Shown: one piece after another, positions 54,054 through 63,167 of the stretch | How the letters are laid out: the number at the start of each line of letters is the position of its first letter | Position numbering within the stretch: position 1 is the stretch's first letter | NCBI RefSeq assembly: GCF_003589925.1 | Contig: NZ_CP032382.1 | Span: 5,146,001 to 5,210,000, forward strand | Reading direction: 5' to 3' | Source: Chryseolinea soli | Lineage (GTDB): Bacteria > Bacteroidota > Bacteroidia > Cytophagales > Cyclobacteriaceae | DNA: 64,000 nt | Position numbers and translations under genes: made by a program | Notes under the pieces: model-generated | Databases searched by the model: none | Told to the model about the DNA's origin: nothing | What the model saw: only the letters and a program-made list of their open reading frames with translations

Positions 54054-55153
54054 AGATACTGCAACTCATCCAAAAGCCTCAACTGCGCGGCGCCGAGATC
54101 TTTGCTTGCCAACTGTCCAATCATTTGCTGGACGAGGGACATGACGTGCGCATGATCGCATTGCTGAGCGGTGATGCAAGCATGCCGTTTCGAAACAAGA
54201 TCGAAACCCTTGATCTGTCTTTATCAAAGCGTTTTTTTGATTTTGCAGGGTGGAAGAAACTTGCGAACGCGATCGAAGAGTTTCAACCCGACATCGTACA
54301 ATCGAACGCCGGCGACACTTTGAAGGTGGCTGCATTGTCAAAACTTGTTTATCGCTGGAAGGCCCCCATCATTTTCAGGAATGCAAACCTGGTGAGTGGT
54401 TTTGTGAACACGTGGTCGAAACGGATGTTCAATGGCTTTTTGGTGAAGCAGGTCAGCTACGTGATCTCGGTGAGCGAACTGTGTCGTCTCGATTTTATAA
54501 AAACCTATAACGTATCACCGGCGAGGACCAGGATGGTGCCCATCGGTATCGAACCGCACAAGCTGGATGCTGAACTGCCGGCCGATGTAAAAAAATATTT
54601 TGAGGGACACCGGGTGCTGGTGAACATCGCCAGCTTGGTTCCGGAGAAGAACCACGAGGCATTGATTCGACTGGCGGCTAGCCTTGCCACGCAAAAGCTA
54701 AACGTAAGAATATTAATTCTGGGGGATGGAAAACTGCGCGCCACCCTGCAACAGAAAATTGAAGCACTGGGTCTCAAAGACAACATAGTGTTGTTGGGCT
54801 ATCGGAACGACGTCCAATCTATTCTTCAGCACTCCAACGGTTTTGTATTGCCCAGTAATATTGAGGGATTGCCGGCGGTGATCCTCGAGGCCTTCTATTG
54901 TAAGGTGCCTGTGGTCGCTACCAACGTGGGAGGGATCAGCGAAGTGGTGGTGAACGAACAAACCGGCTGGTTGGTAGCGCGCGGCAATGACAACGATCTT
55001 TTAAACGCAACGCGCGAAGTGTTGACCGATCAGGCAAAGTGTGCACTCGTAACCGAGAATGCCTATCGACTCGTGACCGGGGATTTCACCAATCGAGCTA
55101 TCGCACATCGCTTTAGCGAAGCCTATAAAGACGCGCTTGAAAAGAATCGATAA
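54050..55153 (+). CDS. GT4-family glycosyltransferase
   Basis: ATG at 54050, overlapping the previous stop by 4 bp, gives 367 residues. A longer frame from 53888 only re-reads the previous gene. The N-terminal LIQKPQLRGAEIFACQLSN (about 5-23) and the donor motif EGLPAVILE (E-x7-E, about 277-285) with FYCKVPVVATNVGGISEVV fit GT4. It lies in a row of four glycosyltransferase genes. Donor and acceptor are unknown. Confidence 0.9.
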   Translation: MKILQLIQKPQLRGAEIFACQLSNHLLDEGHDVRMIALLSGDASMPFRNKIETLDLSLSKRFFDFAGWKKLANAIEEFQPDIVQSNAGDTLKVAALSKLVYRWKAPIIFRNANLVSGFVNTWSKRMFNGFLVKQVSYVISVSELCRLDFIKTYNVSPARTRMVPIGIEPHKLDAELPADVKKYFEGHRVLVNIASLVPEKNHEALIRLAASLATQKLNVRILILGDGKLRATLQQKIEALGLKDNIVLLGYRNDVQSILQHSNGFVLPSNIEGLPAVILEAFYCKVPVVATNVGGISEVVVNEQTGWLVARGNDNDLLNATREVLTDQAKCALVTENAYRLVTGDFTNRAIAHRFSEAYKDALEKNR

Positions 55154-55174
55154 CACCTTTAAAATCATAATCAG

Positions 55175-56302
55175 TTGCAACCTAAAATCAAAGTCTTACA
55201 CTTGATCAAAAGCCTTGGACGAGGGGGTGCGGAAATGTTGCTTCCCGAAACGTTGAGGTTGCACGATCAGGCGAAGTTTGAATTCCACTATATCTATTTC
55301 CTGCCGTGGAAAGATGCCATGGTGGATGCGATTCGCAGTCAGGGTGCCAGGGTAACCTGTTTGGCCGCAAATAATAACGTGCAGTTGATTGCGAGGGCCA
55401 AGGCCGTGGCCAATTATATCCGTGACCATCAGATTGCGTTGGTACACGCGCATTTGCCCTGGGCGGGAATTGTGGCCCGTCTGGTGGGAAAGATGACGGG
55501 TGTTCCGGTTATCTATACCGAACACAATAAGCAAGAGCGATATCATTTTGCTACGCGGTGGATGAACCTGGCCACGATGAACTGGCTCCGCCGGGTGATT
55601 GCCGTGTCAGAAGACGTTGAGCAGTCGATTCTTAAACACAAGCCGAAATTGCGTCCACCTGTGCAGACGGTTTTGAATGGTGTGAACACCGAACGGTTTG
55701 CTCCAGGTTTGTTTGAGCCATCGGCCATCCGGTCGGCACTGAAAATTCCCGATCATGCTGCGGTGATCGGTACCATTGCCGTGTTTCGTTTTCAAAAGCG
55801 GCTCGATCTGTGGATCGACATCGCGAAGCGCATACTCGCACAGAAGCCCGATACCCATTTTATCATCGTAGGCGACGGTCCGTTAAAAGAACTCCTGCAT
55901 ATCAAACAAACAGAGCACGGATTGGAAAACAACCTGCACTTTGTCGGTGTTCAGGTAGAAGTTCGTCCCTATCTGGCAAGTTTTGATCTGTACATGATGA
56001 GCTCCATCTTCGAAGGCTTGCCCATTGCCCTGCTCGAAGCCATGGCCTCGGGCTGTGCCGTGATCAGCACCGATGCCGGGGGCATTAAAGAAGTGATCCG
56101 GAACGAGCGGGATGGATTGGTGTGCTCAGTGGACGACCCTTTTCGATTGGTTGACTTTGCCGTGGAGCTGATCACCAACAAGGAAAAAAGAAAGACACTG
56201 GCAGCAAACGGGCGGACGAGGGTAATGGAGAGCTTCAGTATGGTAAAAATGGTCAAGGAGTTGGAGGAGATCTATACGCTCGAGACGGGTGCAAGGGCAT
56301 AA
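55175..56302 (+). CDS. GT4-family glycosyltransferase
   Basis: A 375-residue GT4 enzyme starting at TTG 55175, which gives the usual start of the fold, KVLHLIKSLGRGGAEMLLPE (about 5-24). The donor motif EGLPIALLE (about 283-291) and MASGCAVISTDAGGIKEVI are conserved. No ATG lies close. The gap from the previous gene is 21 nt. A weak hairpin with T residues follows, so this may end the first transcript segment of the locus. Confidence 0.9.
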   Translation: MQPKIKVLHLIKSLGRGGAEMLLPETLRLHDQAKFEFHYIYFLPWKDAMVDAIRSQGARVTCLAANNNVQLIARAKAVANYIRDHQIALVHAHLPWAGIVARLVGKMTGVPVIYTEHNKQERYHFATRWMNLATMNWLRRVIAVSEDVEQSILKHKPKLRPPVQTVLNGVNTERFAPGLFEPSAIRSALKIPDHAAVIGTIAVFRFQKRLDLWIDIAKRILAQKPDTHFIIVGDGPLKELLHIKQTEHGLENNLHFVGVQVEVRPYLASFDLYMMSSIFEGLPIALLEAMASGCAVISTDAGGIKEVIRNERDGLVCSVDDPFRLVDFAVELITNKEKRKTLAANGRTRVMESFSMVKMVKELEEIYTLETGARA

Positions 56303-56318
56303 TTTTTCGCCAGGCAAT

Positions 56319-56340
56319 CCCGAAAATCGGGTCGGTTTTT
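56319..56340 (+). terminator. Weak internal terminator or attenuator
   Basis: CCCGA (56319-56323) pairs with TCGGG (56327-56331) across AAA, followed by TCGG and five T. The stem is short, so partial read-through into the GNAT genes is likely. Confidence 0.4.
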
Positions 56341-56393
56341 GACTTCGACAGAAGGAAAATTAATCGTACTTTGCATATTAAGGAAGACTAACT

Positions 56394-57380
56394 ATGGAGA
56401 TTAGGCCGGCCAGTGAACAGGACATTCCTGCGATCGTAGTGTTGTTGAAGTTGAGCTTGGGGGAGGACTTGATGCCCAAGTCGGAGGCGTACTGGCGATG
56501 GAAACATGTCGACAATCCCTTTGGTCCGTCTCCTGTCTTGCTGGCGTTTGACAAGGATTTACTGGTGGGAGTACGGGCCTTCATGCGTTGGAGATGGAGG
56601 CTCGGAAACGAAGTGTTTGAGGCCGTCAGGGCTGTCGACACCGCCACCCACCCGGAATACCAGGGCAAAGGCATCTTCAAGAAACTGACCCTGACTTTGC
56701 TGGAGAAGTGCCGCCAGGAAGGCTTTCATTTTGTTTTTAATACCCCCAACAAAAGCAGTATGCCCGGGTATATAAAGATGGGATGGGAAGAAGGCGGGAA
56801 GTTACCCGTCAAGTTGAAATGTGTGAAGCCGCTCTCGATGATGTTGCACGTGGCAGGATGGAAGGGGGAGGGCCGGGCGTTCACGGGAGACAATCCGCTA
56901 AAGGAACTGTTAAAGGAAAACAACCTGGAGAACGTACTGCTTAGCGATCGCGCAGGGCAAAAAGGAATCATCACCGACCATTCGCCGGCGTCACTAAAGT
57001 GGAGATATCACGATGTTAGCGTTGCTCAATACTTTGGGGTGGGCATTGAAAAAGGGGGAGCCCTCCGCGCAGCGGCATTTTACCGGGTGAAGAACACCAA
57101 AGCCGGAAATGAGTTGCGGGTAACGGATGTTTTCATGGAGTCTGCGGCCTATAAAAATGACGTGGCGGCGCTGCTCCAGGAGAGAATGAAAATGCACGAT
57201 GCAGAATATATGACGCTCTCGGCTGCGCAAGAGCCGGTGGCGCTGCGAGGTCTTGTACCGAACCTGGAGATGCGTATTGGGCCCATGGTGACGCTTCGTG
57301 AAATGAATGCAGCACCGATGGACAAGCTGAGGAACTTTAATCAATGGAGGCCGTCATTAGGAGACCTCGAATTATTCTAA
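56394..57380 (+). CDS. GNAT-family N-acetyltransferase, paralogue 1
   Basis: This 328-residue protein has a GNAT domain in its first half: VDTATHPEYQGKGIFKKLTL (about 82-101) contains the acetyl-CoA pyrophosphate loop QGKGIF, followed by NTPNKSSMPGYIKMGW. The second half (about 150-328) is a domain of unknown type. It ends WRPSLGDLELF, like its tandem paralogue, with which it shares its whole length. It may acylate a sugar or lipid of the glycan locus; the substrate is unknown. Confidence 0.85.
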   Translation: MEIRPASEQDIPAIVVLLKLSLGEDLMPKSEAYWRWKHVDNPFGPSPVLLAFDKDLLVGVRAFMRWRWRLGNEVFEAVRAVDTATHPEYQGKGIFKKLTLTLLEKCRQEGFHFVFNTPNKSSMPGYIKMGWEEGGKLPVKLKCVKPLSMMLHVAGWKGEGRAFTGDNPLKELLKENNLENVLLSDRAGQKGIITDHSPASLKWRYHDVSVAQYFGVGIEKGGALRAAAFYRVKNTKAGNELRVTDVFMESAAYKNDVAALLQERMKMHDAEYMTLSAAQEPVALRGLVPNLEMRIGPMVTLREMNAAPMDKLRNFNQWRPSLGDLELF

Positions 57381-57463
57381 ATGTTCAATAATTTGTATGA
57401 GGATGTAACATAAGGAGCAAATGCTTTAAGTTATAGCGGAGCCAAAGTTTAACCCCCCCAACA

Positions 57464-58453
57464 ATGGAAACCCGATTCGCAACCGAAGATGATATCCCGG
57501 CAATCATTGATTTGCTAAAAACCGGACTGGGAGAAACCTTGGTTCCAAAATCGGAAGGCTACTGGCGTTGGAAGCATTTGGAGAATCCCTTCGGAGATTC
57601 TCTTGTTTTACTGGCCGTCAAAAAAGAAAACATAATCGGAGTGCGTACCTTTATGCGGTGGCAGTGGAAAGTAGGAGAGGAACCCATTGAAGCCGTGCGC
57701 GGCGTCGACACCGTGATTCATCCGGACTATCAGGGCAATGGCATTTTTGGTGAACTCACCATGGAGCTTATGAAAAAATGTGAGGAGAAGGGGTATCATA
57801 TATTGTTCAGCACTCCCAATGAAAGGAGCAAAAGAGGGTATTTGAAGTTAGGCTGGGAGAGACCGGACCACTTGCCCGTCAACGTAAAAGTCATCAGGCC
57901 ATTTAGGATCCTGACGAACGTGCTGAGAAAAAGGAAGCCGCTCGAGCCCGGTCAGGGAGTACACAACTCGGTGGCCTATTATCTGTCCAGACCCGATCTG
58001 GACGCACTGCTGGTGATGAATGAAAAACACTATCCCTCCAAGATCATCACAGCGCATACCCGGCAGAGTTTGCAGTGGCGATATGCCCAGGTGCCCGTGG
58101 GGCGGTATTATGCGATTGGTGTGGAAATGCAGGGAACAAAGGCATTGTGTTTTTACCGGTTGAAGTCGACGTATGCCGGAACAGAGATGAGAATAACGGA
58201 TATCTTCCTGGAGTCTGCCAGGTTTGAGAAAGATTTAAAGAACGTGCTGGTGAAAAAGATTGTGGAACATGATATCGATTTTGTGACCTCGGGAAGTTTC
58301 AATGTGGCGCGCCTGGTGAGCGGTGTTTTGGCATTGTCAAGGAAATCGATTGGTCCCTGCGTCACCACGCATAAAATTTCCTTGCCGGACCTAAGGAATT
58401 TTGGTGGATTTGCAAACTGGAGTCCTTCCTTGGGTGACCTTGAACTTTTTTAG
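57464..58453 (+). CDS. GNAT-family N-acetyltransferase, paralogue 2
   Basis: A 329-residue tandem paralogue of the preceding gene. It has the same N-terminus (DDIPAIIDLLKTGLGETLVPK), the same KSEGYWRWKHLENPFG block, the acetyl-CoA loop QGNGIF and the same ending, WSPSLGDLELF. Identity between the two is high around the GNAT core and lower in the middle of the C-terminal half, so the copies have probably diverged in acceptor. The polymerase candidate follows after 3 nt. Confidence 0.85.
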   Translation: METRFATEDDIPAIIDLLKTGLGETLVPKSEGYWRWKHLENPFGDSLVLLAVKKENIIGVRTFMRWQWKVGEEPIEAVRGVDTVIHPDYQGNGIFGELTMELMKKCEEKGYHILFSTPNERSKRGYLKLGWERPDHLPVNVKVIRPFRILTNVLRKRKPLEPGQGVHNSVAYYLSRPDLDALLVMNEKHYPSKIITAHTRQSLQWRYAQVPVGRYYAIGVEMQGTKALCFYRLKSTYAGTEMRITDIFLESARFEKDLKNVLVKKIVEHDIDFVTSGSFNVARLVSGVLALSRKSIGPCVTTHKISLPDLRNFGGFANWSPSLGDLELF

Positions 58454-58456
58454 CAG

Positions 58457-59689
58457 ATGCTTGGAGGTATACTAGTGATCATATTTGGCACCGTCATCTC
58501 GTTTGTTCATATCGACGCGCTGAAGAAAAGCCATCCCGGCATAGACACGGGACTGCTGAAGAGAATGTTTCTATACCACGTTGTGTTGAGCTTGTGCTAT
58601 TTTGGTTACATCATGTTTAACCCGTCCGACTCACGGGCCTACTACGAGAAGATCACACTTGATTTCCGGGGCGACACGTGGGGAAGTTTTTACGGTACCA
58701 GCACAACGTTCATTGAGTTTGTCGGGTATCCTTTTGTAAAATACATGGGTTTTTCGTTTGAAGCCATGATGGCTTTATTCTCCCTTTTTGGTTTTTACGG
58801 ATTCCTCTACTTCTACATATTCTTCAAGGAAAATATAAAGTTCAAGCACACCTTTGCGGGCTACGATTTGCTGACGCTCACATTCTTTCTTCCCAACCTT
58901 CATTTTTGGTCCGCTTCGCTTGGAAAAGGGTCGATCATTTTTCTGGGGCTTGGATTGTTCTTTTACAGTATCAGTAAGATACCCACTCGCCTCGTCGCCT
59001 TGGCCTTGGGTTCGTTCATCATCTATCACGTGAGGCCTCACGTCATGCTGGTCGTATTGGTGTCGTCGGCTATAGGATTCATTTTTACTACCAAAGGCGT
59101 GAGCATTGCGTTGCGGGTGCTTTTTCTGGTGGGGGCGTCCATTGCATTCTTTTTTATCTATAAGGATGTGCTCACCATGGTGGGGATAGACGAAGAGCAA
59201 TTGGTCTCACAAAGTTTCGGCTTGTCCAACCGGGCGAAAGAACTGAGCAAAGCCACGTCGGGTATAGACATCAGTCAATATAGTTTGCCCCTCCAGGTTT
59301 TTACATTTTTGTACCGGCCATTGTTTTTTGATGCCCCGGGTCTTCTGGGGATCATCGTTTCTTTTGAAAACGTTTTTTATGTCATGGTATCCCTGACCCT
59401 CATCGGGAGTTTTCGGGGAATCAGGTTTCTCGTCATGGGTAATTTTTTGGCCAAGAGCGCCTTTTTAAGTTTTATTACCATCTCGATTGCCCTGGCGCAG
59501 ATTTCCGGAAATCTGGGTCTGGCCATGCGGCAAAAAAGTCAGGTGATGATCTTGCTCATGTATGTGATATTGGCATTTCGCGATGACGAGTCGTTAAAAG
59601 TATGGCGACGAGAGCAAATCAGAAAGAAATTCAAACGAGAGGCTCAAAGTCTCAGGATGCAACCCACCACGCCCAAACCTTCCGTATGA
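58457..59689 (+). CDS. Multi-pass membrane protein, EpsG/Wzy-like polymerase candidate
   Basis: This 410-residue protein has 10-12 hydrophobic segments and a basic cytoplasmic tail (about 380-410). The central loop with FNPSDSRAYYEKI (about 53-65) and LPNLHFWSASLGKGSIIFLG (about 149-168) recalls EpsG/Wzy polymerases, in which short Arg/His loops carry the active site. It is the only polymerase candidate in the locus, so it probably joins the repeat units. Sequence evidence is modest. Confidence 0.65.
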   Translation: MLGGILVIIFGTVISFVHIDALKKSHPGIDTGLLKRMFLYHVVLSLCYFGYIMFNPSDSRAYYEKITLDFRGDTWGSFYGTSTTFIEFVGYPFVKYMGFSFEAMMALFSLFGFYGFLYFYIFFKENIKFKHTFAGYDLLTLTFFLPNLHFWSASLGKGSIIFLGLGLFFYSISKIPTRLVALALGSFIIYHVRPHVMLVVLVSSAIGFIFTTKGVSIALRVLFLVGASIAFFFIYKDVLTMVGIDEEQLVSQSFGLSNRAKELSKATSGIDISQYSLPLQVFTFLYRPLFFDAPGLLGIIVSFENVFYVMVSLTLIGSFRGIRFLVMGNFLAKSAFLSFITISIALAQISGNLGLAMRQKSQVMILLMYVILAFRDDESLKVWRREQIRKKFKREAQSLRMQPTTPKPSV

Positions 59690-60678
59690 CGTCCACCTTC
59701 ATCATCTCCCTCGACTTCGAACTGCACTGGGGTGGCTTTGAAAAATGGCCGTTGGAGAATTACCGGCAGTATTTTCTAAATACACGGAAAGTCATTCCCG
59801 AGATGCTCCAACTTTTCCAGCAACACGATGTGCACGTCACCTGGGCCACCGTGGGCATGCTTTTTCATTCGGACAAGCCATCGCTGGAAAAAAATATACC
59901 CGTGTTAAAACCCACGTATGCGCTACCGGAACTTTCGGCGTACCAGTATATAAAAACAAAAGGCATAGGCGAAGACGAAGAAGGAGACCCGTTTCATTTT
60001 GCCGGCAGCCTGGTGAACCGCATCCAGCAAACCGCCGGACAAGAGTTGGCCTCGCATACTTTTGCGCATTACTACTGCAATGAGGCGGGGCAAACCGTAG
60101 AGCAATTCAAAGCCGATCTCGGTGCGGCACAACAGTCGGCCGCGGTCCATGGAGCCAAACTGCGTTCGCTCGTATTTCCCCGCAACCAGTTCAACGAAGA
60201 ATATTTGAAAGCCTGTCATCAACAAGGTTTCGTCGCCGTGCGCGACAATCCCCGCGACTGGTTCTGGAACATTCGAAGCACCCAGGGCGAGTCGATGTGG
60301 AAACGCCTGAACCGGGGTTTGGATGCTTATTTGCCGGTGGGAGAAGCCAACACTTATCCCTTGGCCAGCGTCAAGAGAACTCCAGGGCTACCGTTGTGTA
60401 TCCCCGCCAGCCGGTTGCTGCGTCCGTACCGGCCCAAGGAATTGTTTCTCAACAGCATGAAGATCGCGCGCATCCAGACCGAAATGGAGCGTGCGGCGAA
60501 ACAGCAGCTGGTGTATCACCTGTGGTGGCACCCCCATAACTTTGGAAATTATCCCGCGCAAAGCATGGAAGGCTTGAAGCGCATCCTCGATACTTTTGCC
60601 GTCTGTCGCGAGCGCTATGGCATGACCAGTCTGTCCATGGGCGAGACCGCAGACCTTATCTTGTCGCAACATGAATAA
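59686..60678 (+). CDS. Polysaccharide deacetylase-family protein
   Basis: ATG at 59686, overlapping the previous stop by 4 bp, gives 330 residues beginning MTSTFIISLDFELHWG, the NodB-fold start with Asp11 and Glu13. VTWATVGMLF (about 49-58), ASHTFAHYYC (His motif, about 122-131) and the C-terminal HLWWHPHNFGNYPAQSME match the family. Such proteins remove N- or O-acetyl groups from sugars. The lack of a signal peptide suggests cytoplasmic action on a lipid-linked intermediate. Confidence 0.88.
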   Translation: MTSTFIISLDFELHWGGFEKWPLENYRQYFLNTRKVIPEMLQLFQQHDVHVTWATVGMLFHSDKPSLEKNIPVLKPTYALPELSAYQYIKTKGIGEDEEGDPFHFAGSLVNRIQQTAGQELASHTFAHYYCNEAGQTVEQFKADLGAAQQSAAVHGAKLRSLVFPRNQFNEEYLKACHQQGFVAVRDNPRDWFWNIRSTQGESMWKRLNRGLDAYLPVGEANTYPLASVKRTPGLPLCIPASRLLRPYRPKELFLNSMKIARIQTEMERAAKQQLVYHLWWHPHNFGNYPAQSMEGLKRILDTFAVCRERYGMTSLSMGETADLILSQHE

Positions 60679-61867
60679 CAAAAGGCCTGTCCTGCTTCGC
60701 ATCACTACGGTCCCCATTTCATTGCATCTTCTGCTGAAAGGCCAGTTCCGCTACATGAAAGAGCAGGGCTATGATGTCTATACGCTCAGCGCCGACGGTC
60801 CCGAGATCCCCGAAGTGGAAAAAGAAGGCGTGCCTCACCTGATGCTGCCGTTCACCCGGAAAATAACGCCCCTCCAGGACCTGGTTTGTCTCGTAAAATT
60901 GATCCGCCTCATCCACCGGATCAAGCCCGACATCGTGCACACCCATACGCCCAAGGCCGGTCTGCTCGGCATGATGGCCGCGCGTTGGTGTGGGGTGGAC
61001 GTTCGCATGCACACCGTGGCCGGCCTTCCCCTCATGGAAGCCACCGGGCTGAAGCGGAAAGTGCTGGAGCTCACCGAGAAGATCACCTACGCCTGTGCCA
61101 ACCACGTCTATCCCAATTCAACCGGCTTGAAGACGTTTATGCTGGAGTCGCTCAACACCAGGCCGCGCAAGGTTTCCATCATCGGCAAAGGAAGCAGCAA
61201 TGGCATCGACACCACATTCTTCCAACGAACGCCGGCCTTAGAGGAGCAGGCCCGCACCTGGCGGCAGCAGCAAGGCATCGAGAGCGGCGACGTGGTCTTT
61301 TCCTTTGTCGGGAGGATCGTGCGCGACAAGGGCATTGTAGAGCTAACGGAGGCCTTTAAAATGCTAAAGGCAAAGCAAGCTTCCACGGGGAAGGCGTCGC
61401 GGTTGTTCCTGGTTTTGGTTGGTCCCTTCGAGCAGGACTTGGATCCGTTGCCGCCGGAGGTGCTCTCGTTCTTGCAGCAAGACAAGGCTGTGGTCCTGGC
61501 GGGCTTTCAGCGCGACGTTCGTCCCTGGATCATGGCCTCCGATGTATTCGTATTCCCCAGTTACCGCGAGGGATTCCCGAACGTGGTGATGCAGGCCTGC
61601 CTGCTCGGGGTGCCCTGCGTGGTGTCGGACATCAACGGCTGCAACGAGATCATCCAGGATGGAGCGACCGGCCTCATCGTGCCGCCCAAGAACAGCACGG
61701 CCCTGGCCGCGGCAATGGAAGTGTTGATGCAGGATGGGGAGAAGCGCAGCACCTTTGCCACAAAAGCCCGCGACTACGTGGCCACGCACTTTGACCGCGT
61801 GCAGGTATGGACCGCCATACAACGGGAATATGAGCGCCTCATGGCCGAAGCCGCCACGCGTTCGTGA
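60671..61867 (+). CDS. GT4-family glycosyltransferase, PglA-like
   Basis: This 398-residue GT-B enzyme has an N-terminal LRITTVPISLHLLLKGQFRY, HTHTPKAGLLGMMAAR (about 97-112) and HTVAGLPLMEATG. The donor site reads EGFPNVVMQ, so the second Glu of the E-x7-E motif is Gln. The rest (LLGVPCVVSDINGCNEII) is normal. It overlaps the deacetylase gene by 8 bp and is the last gene of the locus before a strong terminator. Enzymes of this type often add an early sugar of the repeat unit; that is inference. Confidence 0.88.
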   Translation: MNNKRPVLLRITTVPISLHLLLKGQFRYMKEQGYDVYTLSADGPEIPEVEKEGVPHLMLPFTRKITPLQDLVCLVKLIRLIHRIKPDIVHTHTPKAGLLGMMAARWCGVDVRMHTVAGLPLMEATGLKRKVLELTEKITYACANHVYPNSTGLKTFMLESLNTRPRKVSIIGKGSSNGIDTTFFQRTPALEEQARTWRQQQGIESGDVVFSFVGRIVRDKGIVELTEAFKMLKAKQASTGKASRLFLVLVGPFEQDLDPLPPEVLSFLQQDKAVVLAGFQRDVRPWIMASDVFVFPSYREGFPNVVMQACLLGVPCVVSDINGCNEIIQDGATGLIVPPKNSTALAAAMEVLMQDGEKRSTFATKARDYVATHFDRVQVWTAIQREYERLMAEAATRS

Positions 61868-62179
61868 GTATTTCGCGAAGGTTAAGAAATTCGGCACACC
61901 ATTCGCAATACCTTCATCGTATTTGAAGTGGCGTTATCCGCCTCATTCGGAAAACAAGCCTAAGAGGCTTTCAGAACAGACGGTTTTGAAAGCCTCTTCC
62001 TTTTTTGCGCCCATCCTTACCCTGATCGTTGTTCGCTTTTTGTGGAACAAACTCCTCAGCGGTGGGGAAAAGTGTGGATCAATGCCACCAGTCCCCGCCA
62101 AATCGCCGACACGAAATAAGTTCTAACCTTTCATCAATCTCCCTCGTATTACACTATTTGAATTTTATAACTTTGAACC
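61868..62179. other. Gene-free region after the glycan locus
   Basis: 312 nt without a credible gene. It contains the terminator at 61962-62006. TAACTTTG (62168-62175) matches a -7 box but lies only 4 nt before the AraC-family start, so it would give a leaderless transcript or be chance. Confidence 0.6.
61962..62006 (+). terminator. Strong intrinsic terminator of the polysaccharide locus
   Basis: A perfect 12-bp stem (61962-61973 with 61987-61998, AAGAGGCTTTCA/TGAAAGCCTCTT), a 13-nt loop, then CC and six T. It lies 95 nt after the last glycosyltransferase. Confidence 0.9.
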
Positions 62180-63082
62180 ATGCAGAAAAAAGAGACGCTG
62201 GCAGATTTTTACAAGCGTTATCCCCAAAAGGCCCGGCCCGAAGACGAGCCTGGAGCGGTCCAGAACGAACTGGGCCACTTCAACGTTAGCTCGCGCGAAT
62301 TCTGCAAGAAATTTGCCCCCTACAACCGCCGCGATTTTTATAAGATCTCGCTCATCATCGGCGAGGGGATCTTGTACTATGCCGACAAAGCGATCGAGAT
62401 CAATCGCACCGCGCTGGTTTTCTTTAATCCCAACGTGCCGTATTCCTGGGAGGCCACATCCGAAAAGCAAGCGGGCTATTTCTGCTTGTTCACCGAAGGA
62501 TTTATCAACGTACACCGGAACAACAGTCTGCTGGAGTCGCCGCTGTTTCAGATCGGCGGAAACCCCGTGTTCTTTATTAATAAAGAGCAGCAGGACCACC
62601 TGAGCCAGATCTACCAAAAAATGCTTCAGGAGATAGATTCGGGCTATATTTATAAGTATGAGCTGTTGCGAAACTACGTGCACCTCATCATCCACGAAGC
62701 GTTGAAACTGCAGCCGGCGGATGCCTATTTTAAATACGCCAACGCCTCATCGCGCATCGCCGCTTTATTTATCGAACTCCTAGAGCGACAGTTTCCCATC
62801 GATTCCCCCGATCATGTGTTGAAGCTGCGCACAGCAAACGATTACGCCGAACGACTGTCTGTTCACGTCAATCATTTGAACCGCGCCGTCAAAGAAGTAA
62901 CGGGCAAGACCACCACCGAGCACATCACCGAACGGGTCATCAAAGAATCCAAGGCATTGTTGAAGCATACGGGCTGGAGCGTCTCCGAAATCGCGTACGG
63001 ACTGGGATTTGAGTACCCCGCGTACTTCAATACCTTTTTCAAAAAACAGACACACCTTACGCCGACTTCTTTCCGGCAGTAA
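62180..63082 (+). CDS. AraC-family transcriptional regulator
   Basis: This 300-residue protein has a cupin-like N-terminal sensor part (about 30-130, with VFFNPNVPYSWEA) and a C-terminal double helix-turn-helix (about 205-300): ADYAERLSVHVNHLNRAVKE and the AraC signature VSEIAYGLGFEYPAYFNTFF (about 273-292). It lies directly upstream of an aldo/keto reductase gene, a common pairing, and probably controls it. Confidence 0.92.
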   Translation: MQKKETLADFYKRYPQKARPEDEPGAVQNELGHFNVSSREFCKKFAPYNRRDFYKISLIIGEGILYYADKAIEINRTALVFFNPNVPYSWEATSEKQAGYFCLFTEGFINVHRNNSLLESPLFQIGGNPVFFINKEQQDHLSQIYQKMLQEIDSGYIYKYELLRNYVHLIIHEALKLQPADAYFKYANASSRIAALFIELLERQFPIDSPDHVLKLRTANDYAERLSVHVNHLNRAVKEVTGKTTTEHITERVIKESKALLKHTGWSVSEIAYGLGFEYPAYFNTFFKKQTHLTPTSFRQ

Positions 63083-63144
63083 GATTGTTTGAATTTTATA
63101 AGTATTGGTTTGAAATGTATAAGCCTTCAGGGCCACCCCACGGG

Positions 63145-63152
63145 TAGCTTTG
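63145..63152 (+). promoter_or_regulatory. Candidate -7 element of the aldo/keto reductase gene
   Basis: TAGCTTTG matches TAnnTTTG exactly and lies 15 nt before the ATG at 63168, giving a very short leader. No -33 box is clear. Confidence 0.4.
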
Positions 63153-63167
63153 TCGTATACAAAGCAT

